64,000 bases of DNA from Methylococcus sp. EFPC2 (GCF_016925495.1 NZ_CP070491.1:3410001-3474000), one strand, 5' to 3'. Numbered from the stretch's first letter, positions 27,110 to 36,249 are shown. Notes: a model not told the origin generated them from the letters alone. Program-made: numbers and translations.

Positions 27110-29134
27110 ATGTCCGGTCCCGCTACCGCCCGCCGCGCGTCATTATGGCTGCCCTGCGTAGCGGTAGCCGCTTTTCTGCAAACGGCCGTCGCCGAATCGG
27201 GCGGGTCCGCCGAGTCGCTCACCGATATGCCGCTGGAAAAGTTGCTCGCCACCGAAGTGACGTCGGTATCCCGTCAAGCGCGGCCGCTGGCCGCGTCAGC
27301 CGCCGCGGTCTATGTCCTCAGACAGGAGGATATTCGCCGCAGCGGAGCCACCACCATACCGGAAGCCCTGCGCCTGGTGCCCGGGGTTCAGGTTGCACGG
27401 GTCGATCGCGACCGCTGGGCGATCACGGCACGTGGGTTCAACGATTTATACGCCAACAAGCTGCTGGTGATGATAGACGGCCGCAGCGTCTATACACCGC
27501 TGTTTTCGGGCGTGTGGTGGGACAATCAGGACACGATGCTGGAGGACGTCGAACGCATCGAAGTCATCCGCGGTCCGGGCGCTTCGTTGTGGGGTTCCAA
27601 TGCCGTCAACGGCGTCATCAACATCATCACCAAGAACGCCAATGAGACCCGGGGCGGGCTGCTATCCGCATCGGCAGGCAATCTGGAGCATGGTACGGTA
27701 GGGCTGCGCTATGGCGGCCATTGGGGCGAAGGGACCGATTGGCGCGTGTTCGGCAAGTATTTCGACCGGGACGCCTATGACAACGCCAGCGGTAAACCGG
27801 CGGGCGATGACTGGCGTGCGTCGCGGGGAGGGTTTCGCCTGGACAGCCGCTTGAGCGCCGACGATCAGCTCAGTTTGTCGGGCGAAATGTTTCATAGCGA
27901 TTCCGGAGGAACGACGGAAAACCAGGCTGGGCTAACTCCGCCATATAACCTGCCCGTCTCCGGCGATCAGAAATCCGATGGCTACCATCTGCTGTCGCGC
28001 TGGAAGCACAAGTTTACCGAGACATCGGACTTCGCTCTTCAGCTTTATTACGATCACAACCGGCGCAGCAGTGCCAGCTTGGATGCGAGCTACGAGATCG
28101 ATGTTTTCGACCTGGATTTCCAGCATGACGTTCTGGTATTCGATCACCATCGCATCATCTGGGGTAGCGGTTACCGGTACCTGTCTCACGAGACACGAAG
28201 CAGCCCCACATTCAATCTGAACCCGGATGAGCGCGAGGATCACCAATTCGCCGCGTTTCTGCAGGACGAAATCGCGTTGATACCCGACCGTGTGCATCTG
28301 ACGCTGGGAACCAAACTGGAACACCGGACCTCCCAAAAACTGCAGGTTCAACCCAACGTCCGCCTGCTGTGGACGCCTAACCGGCGCACCAGCCTGTGGG
28401 CGGCGATTTCCCGCGCGGTCCGCTTACCCTCCTGGTCCGAACAGGATAGCCACTATCGCATAGCCACCTACCCGCCCCAAAACCCCGACCCTCGTCCGAT
28501 ACTTTGGACGGTCAACGGCAGCCGGGATCTCAAACCGGAGGAATTGATCGCCTACGAATTGGGCTATCGGACCGAGTGGAGCAAGCGGCTGAGCACGGAC
28601 CTTGCCCTTTTCTACAACGATTACGACCGCCTGCGTAGTTACGAAGATCTCCCTCTGGTGGACCGGGGCAGCTATTTCGAACTTCCTGTCAGCCACGCCA
28701 ACCATCTCAAGGGCCAAACCTACGGCGCGGAATTAAGCGCCAACTGGCAAGCGGCCGATTTTCTGCGTTTTCGTGCCGGATACAGCTACCTCAAGCTAAG
28801 CCTGAAGAACGAACCAGGCAAACAGGGATACCCGGAAAATTACGAGACTCGGGATCCACAGCAGCAATTCTTTATGCACGGCTCGCTGGATTTGACGAGC
28901 AATACGCAGTTTGACCTGATGCTGCGCTATGTGGACGAAACCCCTCAACTGGGACTGAACGACTACATCACCCTGGACGCCCGCCTGGCTTGGTCGCCCC
29001 TGAAAAACCTGGAGTTGTCGCTGACCGGACGCAACCTCACAGACTCGCGTCATTACGAATTCAACAATTCGTTTGGCTACCGGCCGACCCAGGTCACGCG
29101 CGACTTCTATGCCAATCTGCGCTGGAGCTTCTAA
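27110..29134 (+). CDS. TonB-dependent outer-membrane receptor
   Basis: A 674-residue receptor with a signal peptide (cut near AVA-ES, about 29), a plug domain (about 45-165, with VYVLRQEDIRRSGATTIPEALRLVPGVQV and VERIEVIRGPGASLWGSNAVNGVINIIT), and a 22-strand barrel that ends in an aromatic residue (NLRWSF). The pre-plug segment MPLEKLLATEVTSVSR is characteristic of receptors that sit next to YfiR-family genes. It starts an operon with YfiR (2-base gap) and a GGDEF-EAL enzyme (no gap). This suggests that ligand uptake or sensing is reported to c-di-GMP. Ligand unknown; no siderophore or vitamin genes are near. The start has no clear Shine-Dalgarno. Confidence 0.9.
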   Translation: MSGPATARRASLWLPCVAVAAFLQTAVAESGGSAESLTDMPLEKLLATEVTSVSRQARPLAASAAAVYVLRQEDIRRSGATTIPEALRLVPGVQVARVDRDRWAITARGFNDLYANKLLVMIDGRSVYTPLFSGVWWDNQDTMLEDVERIEVIRGPGASLWGSNAVNGVINIITKNANETRGGLLSASAGNLEHGTVGLRYGGHWGEGTDWRVFGKYFDRDAYDNASGKPAGDDWRASRGGFRLDSRLSADDQLSLSGEMFHSDSGGTTENQAGLTPPYNLPVSGDQKSDGYHLLSRWKHKFTETSDFALQLYYDHNRRSSASLDASYEIDVFDLDFQHDVLVFDHHRIIWGSGYRYLSHETRSSPTFNLNPDEREDHQFAAFLQDEIALIPDRVHLTLGTKLEHRTSQKLQVQPNVRLLWTPNRRTSLWAAISRAVRLPSWSEQDSHYRIATYPPQNPDPRPILWTVNGSRDLKPEELIAYELGYRTEWSKRLSTDLALFYNDYDRLRSYEDLPLVDRGSYFELPVSHANHLKGQTYGAELSANWQAADFLRFRAGYSYLKLSLKNEPGKQGYPENYETRDPQQQFFMHGSLDLTSNTQFDLMLRYVDETPQLGLNDYITLDARLAWSPLKNLELSLTGRNLTDSRHYEFNNSFGYRPTQVTRDFYANLRWSF

Positions 29135-29136
29135 GC

Positions 29137-29688
29137 ATGCTCAGGTGGCCTAAGGAGGGACGGCGGTTTTTCTCCATCCTTTGCAAGTTTCTGGTTTTTC
29201 CGGTCCTGAGCCTGCTCGCTCCACTCGCGTTTGCACAGTTCGAAGCGGTCACGGAAACCGAACTCAAGGCGGCCTTCATCTACAACTTCGCCAAGTTCGC
29301 CGAATGGCCGCAGAAGCCGGCGGCTTTGAACCTTTGCGTGTTCGAAAATGATGCGCTCGCATCCACCCTGGAAAAACTCGATGGCAAAACCCTGGGAACG
29401 CAGCGGCTGCAATTCGTCATGATCGAATCGAGCGAACGGATCGGCGACTGCCACATCCTCTTTCTGGGCGAAGCGCAGCGGGAAAATTTGCCGCGTATCC
29501 TGAATTCGCTCCGCACCAAGCCCACGCTGACCGTGAGCGATGCGGCGGGTTTCATCGAAAAGGGCGTGATGATAGAAATGTCGCTCAATCAGGCGCACAT
29601 CGAGTTCGAGATTAATGCCCAGAGCGCGAGCCGGTCCGGACTGGAAATCAGCGGCAAACTGCTCAGGCTGGCCAAGCGGGTTTATTGA
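29137..29688 (+). CDS. YfiR family periplasmic protein
   Basis: A 183-residue exported protein (signal peptide to about residue 33, cut near AFAQ). The YfiR domain (DUF4154) shows its usual start ETELKAAFIYNFAKFAEWP and the later CHILFLGEA, the LTVSDAAGFIEKGVMIEM stretch and IEFEINAQSASRSGLEISGKLLRLA end. Pseudomonas YfiR is a periplasmic repressor of the diguanylate cyclase YfiN and responds to redox. Here it has a GGDEF-EAL partner directly downstream (stop and start adjacent), so an equivalent role is probable. Cys 56 and Cys 91 (ORF numbering is approximate) are candidates for a redox pair. ATG 29137 is chosen because the signal peptide begins there. Confidence 0.88.
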   Translation: MLRWPKEGRRFFSILCKFLVFPVLSLLAPLAFAQFEAVTETELKAAFIYNFAKFAEWPQKPAALNLCVFENDALASTLEKLDGKTLGTQRLQFVMIESSERIGDCHILFLGEAQRENLPRILNSLRTKPTLTVSDAAGFIEKGVMIEMSLNQAHIEFEINAQSASRSGLEISGKLLRLAKRVY

Positions 29689-31761
29689 ATGAAGCTGAAA
29701 CTACGCGGGCTGTATCGGCGCCTTTCCATACGCACCAAGTTGCAACTCATCAGCCTGGCCACCACCGGCATGGCTTTGTTTCTTGCCTCCACCTATCTGG
29801 TGGTCCACGAATTCGACTCCTATCGCAATGCGATGACCGACAACCTCACCGCCCAGGCACGCATCGTCGCGCGCAACAGCGCCGCGGCGGTGGTCTTCGG
29901 CGACCGCAAGACCGTGGTGGAGATACTCGATTCCCTGCAAGCCTCGCCCACCATCGCGAACGCAGAAATTCGTCTGGCCAACGATCAGGTGTTCGCTTCC
30001 TTTGCGCGGCACGAACCGTCCGACTTCCGCCTGCAGATCAAACTCGCCGACACGTTTGAACGACTCGGCCTACCGCGGCAAATCCGGGTACAGGAAGCCA
30101 TCACCGTGAAGGAGGAAACGGTCGGTCGCCTCGACGTCATCGCAGACCTGGGCGAGCTATACGCCACCATCGTGCGTTACGCGGCCGTGGCCTCGGGCAC
30201 GGCGGCCGGGGCATTGATCCTGGCGATGCTGTTCCTGCGGCGCTTGCAACGCTCGATAACCGCTCCGCTGTCCAATCTCACCACGCTGATGCGCATGGTT
30301 TCATCCGAGCGCGACTACAGCGCCCGCGCCGGCGTGGACAGCCACGACGAACTGGGCGACCTGGCGCACGGTTTCAACGACATGCTGAAGCAGATTCAGG
30401 ACCGCGAACAAAGCCTGCGGCGGGAACTGTCGGAACGCCGACGAGCCGAGCAGAAGCTGGACCGGTTGGCGCATTTCGATACCGTGACCGGCCTGCGCAA
30501 CCGTCACTCCTTCAACGCCCGGCTGAACTTCGCACTGGAAAAGGCGTCCGCGTACGGTGAACGCACCGGCGTCATGTTCATCGACCTGGACAACTTCAAG
30601 ATCATCAACGACACCCTGGGTCATCACATCGGCGATCTCTTGCTGGCCGGCGTGGGTAAACGCCTGTTCGCCGTGCTGCGCAGCCGCGATCTGATCTTCC
30701 GCATCGGTGGCGACGAGTTCGCGCTGCTGCTGGAAAGCGTGGGCGACAGGCTAAGCGCGGAACATGTGGCGGAAAAAATCATCGACGCCCTGAGCCGGCC
30801 GTTCAGCCTGGAAGAACACGAGATCTTTGTGAGCGCCAGCATAGGCATAGGCTTTTGCCCCGACGACGCCCAGGACTCCAGTTCGCTGCTGCGATGCGCC
30901 GACACCGCCATGTATTACGCCAAGGAGAGGGGCAAGAACACCTACCAGTTCTTCCTGCCGGAAATGAACGGCAAGGCGCTCAACCGCCTCAATCTGGAAA
31001 ACGGCATACGCCGCGCCCTGGAGAAGAATGAATTCGTGCTGACTTATCAGCCCCAATTCAATCTGCGCGAGAATCGCATCGTGGGTGTGGAAGCGCTCGT
31101 CCGCTGGAAGCATCCGGAGCTGGGCATCATCAATCCGGCCGAGTTCATACCCATCGCGGAAGACAGCGGCCTGATCATCCCCCTGGGCGAATGGATTTTA
31201 CGTACCGCCTGCAATCAGGCCGCATTCTGGCAGAAGCAGTCCCCTCGTCCCCCCGTCATATCGGTCAACGTGTCCGGCCGGCAGTTCAAGGACGACAATC
31301 TGGTGCCCAATGTGACCCAAATCATACTCGAAACAGGCATCAGCCCTCGGCACCTGGAACTGGAACTGACCGAAAGCACCTTGATGGAAGGCTCGAGAGA
31401 AACATTGCTTAAGCTCTCGCAAATACGCGCTCTCGGTATCCGCCTGTCGATCGACGATTTCGGAACCGGCTATTCGTCGATGAGCTACCTGAAACGCTTC
31501 CCCATCACGCAATTGAAGATAGATCGCAGCTTTGTGGACGGCATTCCCGACAACAAGGAAAACGCCGCCATCGTTCGAGCCATCATCGCGCTGGGCCGCA
31601 GCCTGGACATCGATTTGATCGCGGAAGGCGTGGAAACCGGCGAACAGGCCGAATTCCTCGAGCGCGAGCATTGTCCCCATATCCAAGGCTATTACTACAG
31701 CAGACCGCTCAGCGAGCGCGACATGACTTTGTTACTGATGAAAGAAGCGCTCGGCGAGTAA
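29689..31761 (+). CDS. HAMP-GGDEF-EAL c-di-GMP enzyme, YfiN-like
   Basis: A 690-residue inner-membrane enzyme. TM1 is at about 18-38, followed by a periplasmic CHASE8-like domain (about 40-150), TM2 at about 160-180, HAMP at about 185-240 and a short coiled coil. The GGDEF domain has GGDEF intact at 340-344 and an I-site R331-S-R-D334. The EAL domain has EAL at 468-470, with DFGTGYSS and EGVET present. Both active sites look complete, so it may be bifunctional, or one half may be regulatory. Pseudomonas YfiN has CHASE8-HAMP-GGDEF without EAL, so this is an extended version. It follows YfiR without a gap and is probably inhibited by it from the periplasm. Confidence 0.93.
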   Translation: MKLKLRGLYRRLSIRTKLQLISLATTGMALFLASTYLVVHEFDSYRNAMTDNLTAQARIVARNSAAAVVFGDRKTVVEILDSLQASPTIANAEIRLANDQVFASFARHEPSDFRLQIKLADTFERLGLPRQIRVQEAITVKEETVGRLDVIADLGELYATIVRYAAVASGTAAGALILAMLFLRRLQRSITAPLSNLTTLMRMVSSERDYSARAGVDSHDELGDLAHGFNDMLKQIQDREQSLRRELSERRRAEQKLDRLAHFDTVTGLRNRHSFNARLNFALEKASAYGERTGVMFIDLDNFKIINDTLGHHIGDLLLAGVGKRLFAVLRSRDLIFRIGGDEFALLLESVGDRLSAEHVAEKIIDALSRPFSLEEHEIFVSASIGIGFCPDDAQDSSSLLRCADTAMYYAKERGKNTYQFFLPEMNGKALNRLNLENGIRRALEKNEFVLTYQPQFNLRENRIVGVEALVRWKHPELGIINPAEFIPIAEDSGLIIPLGEWILRTACNQAAFWQKQSPRPPVISVNVSGRQFKDDNLVPNVTQIILETGISPRHLELELTESTLMEGSRETLLKLSQIRALGIRLSIDDFGTGYSSMSYLKRFPITQLKIDRSFVDGIPDNKENAAIVRAIIALGRSLDIDLIAEGVETGEQAEFLEREHCPHIQGYYYSRPLSERDMTLLLMKEALGE

Positions 31762-31833
31762 GCATTCCTTCACGGTTTCAACGTCCGCCTATAGTGCGTC
31801 TGCGCACCCCTTGCGCAGGCGCGCTCGGGAACA

Positions 31834-32313
31834 CTACGGTTGCCTGGTCCAGCTGCCTGACTTACCGCCAGTCTTTTCCAACAGGCGCACGCCGTTGAGA
31901 GTCATGCCTCGATCCACGGCCTTGCACATGTCATAGATGGTCAACAAGGCAACCTGGGTAGCGGTCAAGGCTTCCATTTCGACCCCCGTGACGCCCAGGG
32001 TTTCAGCCGTCGCCTCGCAGCGCACCCGGTGGCGCTCGGGTTCGGGCTCCAGGACCACTTCGACGTGAGTCAGCGCAATGGGATGGCAGAGCGGTATCAG
32101 ATCCGCCGTACGCTTGCTGGCCATGATGCCGGCGATGCGGGCTATGCCGAGGACATCCCCTTTTTTGTGGCCGCCGGCCAGTACCAAGGCCAGCGTCTCG
32201 GCTGCCATCTCGATGTAACCCTCGGCGACAGCCCGGCGTTTCGTGATCGCCTTGTTTCCGACGTCCACCATGTGGGCTTCCCCGGCGTCGTTGAAATGGG
32301 TCAGTGTGTTCAT
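31834..32313 (-). CDS. moaC: Cyclic pyranopterin monophosphate synthase
   Basis: A 159-residue enzyme of molybdenum cofactor synthesis that converts the MoaA product to cyclic pyranopterin monophosphate. Motifs: [18 protein letters not shown] near 15-32, [21 protein letters not shown] near 61-81, [26 protein letters not shown] near 108-133 and the active-site KAVDRGM. It is a single gene on the minus strand, convergent with the c-di-GMP operon and divergent from the flavin reductase gene. No other moa gene lies in the window. Confidence 0.96.
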   Translation of the reverse strand: MNTLTHFNDAGEAHMVDVGNKAITKRRAVAEGYIEMAAETLALVLAGGHKKGDVLGIARIAGIMASKRTADLIPLCHPIALTHVEVVLEPEPERHRVRCEATAETLGVTGVEMEALTATQVALLTIYDMCKAVDRGMTLNGVRLLEKTGGKSGSWTRQP

Positions 32314-32376
32314 GATCGCTCCGGCCCGGAAAAGTCCGCATTATAATCGCCAGACTTAGTACGCGACGGGGACCCC

Positions 32377-32871
32377 ATGCTTGCAAGCCTGTTCGAAACC
32401 TTGACGCACGGCGTTTATGTCATCGGCGTCACCGACGGTACCCGACATAACGCCTTCACCGCCGCCTGGCTCATGCAGGCGTCATTCGATCCTCCTCTCC
32501 TGGCACTCAGCATCAACCCGCGGCATTCGTCGTATCGGCTGTTGCAGGCCGGCCGCGTCTTCACGGTCAACGTGCTGCCGGCAGGCAGGACAGACTTGGC
32601 CCGCCACTTCGGCCAGCCAGCATCCGTCGACAAACTGGCCTCCGTCAGCTGGACGGCGGACGCTCGCGGTGCTCCCCTACTTCCGGAAGCGCTGGCGTGG
32701 TTTAGTTGCGAGCTTAGCGGTGAATATCCGGCCGGCGACCATGTCCTCGCACTCGGCCTCGTCCGCGACGGCAAACGCTTGGAATCGGAGCGATCGCCGA
32801 TGAATTATCGAGAAACCGCCGATATGGACGGGGCGTCGGCATTGTTGCCAGCGAGCTTGGTGCAATCATGA
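32377..32871 (+). CDS. Flavin reductase domain protein
   Basis: A 164-residue split-barrel FMN-binding protein of the flavin reductase-like family. GVYVIGVTDGTRHNAFTAAWLMQASFDPPLLALSINPRHSSYRLL (about 12-56) covers the FMN-binding strand pair, and GRVFTVNVLP with LARHFGQP follows, both typical. It could supply reduced flavin to a monooxygenase or act on another flavin substrate; no partner oxygenase is adjacent. Its TGA overlaps the ATG of the nucleotidyltransferase gene (ATGA). Confidence 0.88.
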   Translation: MLASLFETLTHGVYVIGVTDGTRHNAFTAAWLMQASFDPPLLALSINPRHSSYRLLQAGRVFTVNVLPAGRTDLARHFGQPASVDKLASVSWTADARGAPLLPEALAWFSCELSGEYPAGDHVLALGLVRDGKRLESERSPMNYRETADMDGASALLPASLVQS

Positions 32872-33809
32872 AGGTCCTTCCCCGCGACTTCGTGGAAACC
32901 CGCGAAGGACTGATTTTCGCCGTCGTCGACTCCCATGTGGAAGACAACAAGGTATTGGCCTTCCTGCGTTATGCGCCGGAGGGTCAAGGCCCCCGTAAGG
33001 TGTCGACCGACGAGGCGAACGGCCTGTTGGCGAAGCACTATCCACGCTATCTACACCATTCGACTCGCCTCGACGCCCCGCTGCACGGGGTTCCTCTGGG
33101 CGATATCGTCCATCATCATCGGCCCCGCGAGCGCTTACGGATAATCACCGCCAGAGGCGCGGAAGATATTATCGAAGAACGCCTGTTGTATCTGGTCGAT
33201 CTGTTGGCAATCAAGGGAGTTCCGGTCGGCGACCTGGGCGTGACCGGATCGCTGCTGATCGGCCGACAAAACCCGGCCTCGGATATCGACCTAGTCGCTT
33301 ATGGGAGCGCGGTGTTTTTTTCCGCTCGGTCCGCGGTCCGCCGATTGATGGACGATGGGGAGTTGGACGATCTAAGCGAGTCAGACTGGCGCGAAGCTTA
33401 CGCGAGAAGGCAGTGTGAGCTGGATTACGACGAGTTCGTCTGGCACGAACGGCGTAAGGGCAACAAGGGCATGGCGGGCGGCAGCAAGTTCGACCTGGCC
33501 CTGATTGAAGCATGTCCGGGGATGGCGGACACACTCAGATGGCGCAAGTCAGGAAGCACCGTCCTGCGTGCCCGGATATTCGACGATGCCGGAGCCTACG
33601 GCCAGCCTTCCGTTTATCGGATAGATCATCCGGAAATCGCCGAAATCCTGAGCTTCACCCACACCTACACGGGGCAGGCGATGTCGGGCGAATGGGTAGA
33701 GGCGGCTGGATCGCTGGAATGCTGCGAGGATGGACGCAAACGCCTCGTGATAGGCTCCAGCCGCGAAGCTCCGGGGGAATATCTACGCGTATGGCGAGGA
33801 CCGGAATAA
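32868..33809 (+). CDS. Predicted nucleotidyltransferase (COG1665-like)
   Basis: A 313-residue protein with a polymerase-beta-type core in the middle: GVTGSLLIGRQNPASDIDLVAYG near 124-146 has the GS motif and the two metal-binding acids (D139, D141). The N-terminal part (DFVETREGLIFAVVDSHVEDNKVLAFLRYAP) and the C-terminal part (EILSFTHTYTGQAMSGEWVEAAGSLE) match what I recall of archaeal predicted nucleotidyltransferases of COG1665. The substrate is unknown. It is translationally coupled to the flavin reductase. An archaeal-type gene in this setting hints at old transfer, but base use looks normal by eye. Confidence 0.7.
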   Translation: MKVLPRDFVETREGLIFAVVDSHVEDNKVLAFLRYAPEGQGPRKVSTDEANGLLAKHYPRYLHHSTRLDAPLHGVPLGDIVHHHRPRERLRIITARGAEDIIEERLLYLVDLLAIKGVPVGDLGVTGSLLIGRQNPASDIDLVAYGSAVFFSARSAVRRLMDDGELDDLSESDWREAYARRQCELDYDEFVWHERRKGNKGMAGGSKFDLALIEACPGMADTLRWRKSGSTVLRARIFDDAGAYGQPSVYRIDHPEIAEILSFTHTYTGQAMSGEWVEAAGSLECCEDGRKRLVIGSSREAPGEYLRVWRGPE

Positions 33810-33833
33810 TCGTCGCCTCGGCTCGGACCTTGG

Positions 33834-34451
33834 CTACTGCCTTATACGCACCATGAAGTAAACAGGCCGCTCGTTTTCCACGACTTCAACCACGCCGCCG
33901 AAAGAACGTATTTCGCCGCGTTCCAGCATGTCCAGGGTCGGTGTGCCGTCCTTGTGTATCCCTATCGGCGATACCCCTATCTGCAGTCCAACCTCGTTGA
34001 AGAACAGGACATCGACGCGCGGATGAACCGCCAAGAGCCCGGAATTGTGCATCACCATCTTGAATTCGTGATGTTGTTCCTTACTCGTGCCGGCCACGCT
34101 GAACGTGACGTTTTTCACATACTCCTTGTTCAGCGGCACGACCTTGTCGAGTTCCAGTCGGCTTAGATGAGGCAAGCGCCCCGAAACCAGGGCCTCTACT
34201 TCTTCGCGCAATTTCTCCAGTTCGGGGCGAGCCATGGCGAGTTCCGCGGTCAATTTTTTGCTTTCGGCCACGAGATCCGAATTTTCTTTTTCTTGTACGC
34301 CGACCGTGACAATCAGAAACACCAAAACCAGCGTTTCCAGCGCCAGCGCCGCGACGATCACCAATATGACCCGCCTGCCCGACGAACTTCGCAGACTTCT
34401 GCGGTGCTCTCGTCTGCCCGAACTCGATGCGTAAGCCGTGTTTTCGTTCAT
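33834..34451 (-). CDS. Hypothetical membrane-anchored coiled-coil protein
   Basis: A 205-residue protein with a basic cytoplasmic head (RREHRRSLRSSSGRR), one membrane helix at about 27-48 (VILVIVAALALETLVLVFLIVTVG), a coiled coil at about 52-90 (LVAESKKLTAELAMARPELEKLREEVEALV) and a beta-rich periplasmic domain to the end (NVTFSVAGTSKEQHHEF, PRVDVLFFNEVGLQIGV, RPVYFMVRIRQ). I know no family name. It is transcribed away from the SPFH/NfeD unit, with the DnaA-box region between them. Confidence 0.65.
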   Translation of the reverse strand: MNENTAYASSSGRREHRRSLRSSSGRRVILVIVAALALETLVLVFLIVTVGVQEKENSDLVAESKKLTAELAMARPELEKLREEVEALVSGRLPHLSRLELDKVVPLNKEYVKNVTFSVAGTSKEQHHEFKMVMHNSGLLAVHPRVDVLFFNEVGLQIGVSPIGIHKDGTPTLDMLERGEIRSFGGVVEVVENERPVYFMVRIRQ

Positions 34452-34560
34452 AAATAGCGCTCGCTATGCAAAAGGGCGGATTGGAGAGATCCCCAGCAAA
34501 TGTATCGTTTTGGGCCGGCAGGTACCGACCGGTTCAGAAATAGCATGCGAAGACGGCGGA

Positions 34561-34757
34561 TAAGCTGTGGAAAAAACATGCCGACTTGGTGAGTCTTCAG
34601 AGACTCCCAACTTATCCACAATTCAATCACATTTCATCTCATCGTTTCGCACAAGCCATGTAATCGCTAGGCGCTTGTTTTTACGACGGAAAACCGGCTT
34701 ATCCCCGAATATTGACTACATTGTAATAAATATTTTTTTTAAAAAATATTGTTACAA
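34561..34757. promoter_or_regulatory. AT-rich region with DnaA boxes, hairpin and AT-only palindrome
   Basis: In the 404-base gap 34452-34855 I see four elements. TGTGGAAAA at 34566-34574 is a relaxed DnaA box on the minus strand. A hairpin TTGGTGAGTCT / AGACTCCCAA spans 34587-34610. A perfect DnaA box TTATCCACA is at 34612-34620. An AT-only palindrome at 34729-34750 (AATATTTTTT / AAAAAATATT) is extended by TTGTAA and TTACAA to 34721-34757. The SPFH promoter must also lie here; I cannot place it with confidence. Confidence 0.55.
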
Positions 34758-34855
34758 CTAGTGGAATGCACTTTGACTCAAAAGTGCTCATGCTGGTCCC
34801 AAGTGACTATGCTAAGAAGAACTTTTTCATCAACCGCCCATATGAGGAGGTCGCA

Positions 34856-35791
34856 ATGACCGGTTTCATCTCCTTGGTGTTTTTGATCTTCGTTTTATCC
34901 ATCGTGTTCGTAGTGCTCAGCGTCAAGTTCGTACCGCAGGGAACTCAATACACCGTACAGCGCTTTGGCAAATACACGCGCACGTTGACCCCCGGTTTCG
35001 ATTACATCATTCCCTTGATCGAACAGGTCGGTGCCAAGATAAACATGATGGAACAGGTATTGGACGTGCCTTCGCAAGAAGTCATCACCAAGGATAACGC
35101 CATGGTCCGCGTGGATGGGGTGATCTTTTACCAAGTCATCGATGCGGCCAAAGCGGCCTATGAAGTGACCAATCTGCAATGGGCGATCCAGCAACTGACG
35201 ATGACCAATATACGCACCGTGATGGGCTCCATGGATTTGGACGAATTGTTGTCGAAGCGCGACGAGATCAACATCCGCTTGCTGTCTGTGGTGGATGACG
35301 CGACCACCCCTTGGGGCGTGAAGGTGACGCGCATCGAGATCAAGGACATCGCGCCCCCCAAAGACCTGGTCGATGCCATGGCTAGGCAGATGAAAGCCGA
35401 GCGCGACAAACGCGCTTCGGTACTGGAAGCGGAAGGTTTGCGGCAAGCCGAGATTCTTCGTGCAGAAGGCGAGAAACAGGCCGCGATACTGCAGGCCGAG
35501 GGCAAGAAGGAAGCCGCTTTCCGCGACGCAGAGGCGCGCGAGCGCTTGGCTCAAGCCGAAGCCCGCGCCACCCTGTTCGTATCGGAAGCCATTGCCAAGG
35601 GCGATATTCAGGCCGTGAATTACTTCATCGCACAGAAATATACGGAGGCACTGCAACACATCGCGTCGGCTCCCAACAACAAGATCGTTCTGATGCCACT
35701 CGAAGCGTCCAGCCTGATCGGCTCGCTCGGCGGCATAGGCGAGTTGACGAAAACGCTGTTCGACAAGAAGGCGGAAGGGACCAAGGTATGA
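34856..35791 (+). CDS. SPFH/stomatin-like membrane protein (QmcA type)
   Basis: A 311-residue protein with an N-terminal membrane helix (about 3-24), an SPFH domain (about 25-190: [29 protein letters not shown], then [19 protein letters not shown]) and a long Ala/Glu/Lys/Arg coiled coil (about 190-260) before a Gly-rich end. Such proteins build ring-like membrane scaffolds, as QmcA does in E. coli. GAGGAGG 5 bases before ATG 34856 fixes the start; the frame is open to 34766 but not homologous. The next gene encodes its usual NfeD partner, overlapping by 4 bases. Confidence 0.93.
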   Translation: MTGFISLVFLIFVLSIVFVVLSVKFVPQGTQYTVQRFGKYTRTLTPGFDYIIPLIEQVGAKINMMEQVLDVPSQEVITKDNAMVRVDGVIFYQVIDAAKAAYEVTNLQWAIQQLTMTNIRTVMGSMDLDELLSKRDEINIRLLSVVDDATTPWGVKVTRIEIKDIAPPKDLVDAMARQMKAERDKRASVLEAEGLRQAEILRAEGEKQAAILQAEGKKEAAFRDAEARERLAQAEARATLFVSEAIAKGDIQAVNYFIAQKYTEALQHIASAPNNKIVLMPLEASSLIGSLGGIGELTKTLFDKKAEGTKV

Positions 35792-36228
35792 TGCGGGAAA
35801 TCGTGTTTTGGCACTGGTGGGCCTTCGGAGCCTTGCTGCTCATCCTGGAGTTGCTGGCGCCGGGTATGTTTTTTCTGTGGATGGCGGAAGCGGCGGGAGT
35901 GACCGGTTTGCTGTTGTGGATGTTTCCGACGCTGCCCTTGGAATATCAAGTCATCGCGTTTTCAGTGATGTCGATCGCCAGCATCGGCGTGTTCCGTAAG
36001 TATTTGAAAAAGCATCCCATCGTCAGTGATCAACCCTTGCTCAATCGACGTACGGCAATTTACATCGGCCGCGTTTTTACCCTGGAGCAGCCGATCATCA
36101 ATGGCCAGGGCCGTATCCACGTGGACGATACCAGTTGGAAGATACATGGCGATGACTGCCCCGCTGGCACCAAGGTGCGTGTGGTGGACGCGGACGGCGT
36201 TGTATTGAAAGTCCTCGTGGTCGAATAA
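35788..36228 (+). CDS. NfeD-family membrane protein (YbbK partner of QmcA)
   Basis: A 146-residue short NfeD protein: two to three membrane helices at about 8-70 and a C-terminal OB-fold ([28 protein letters not shown]...[20 protein letters not shown]). This layout is that of NfeD1b/YbbK proteins that pair with SPFH proteins in membrane quality control. Its ATG overlaps the TGA of the SPFH gene. A second AT-rich region follows the stop. Confidence 0.92.
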   Translation: MMREIVFWHWWAFGALLLILELLAPGMFFLWMAEAAGVTGLLLWMFPTLPLEYQVIAFSVMSIASIGVFRKYLKKHPIVSDQPLLNRRTAIYIGRVFTLEQPIINGQGRIHVDDTSWKIHGDDCPAGTKVRVVDADGVVLKVLVVE

Positions 36229-36249
36229 CACTCGAATGCGGCAGATGCG

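Noticed and set aside
34712-34740. TTGACT as the -35 box of an SPFH promoter
   Set aside because: At spacing 16-18 only a run of T follows, so there is no acceptable -10.
36110-36130. CCACGTGG core within nfeD as another parS site
   Set aside because: The outer arms do not match (four mismatches) and the bases are explained by coding sequence.
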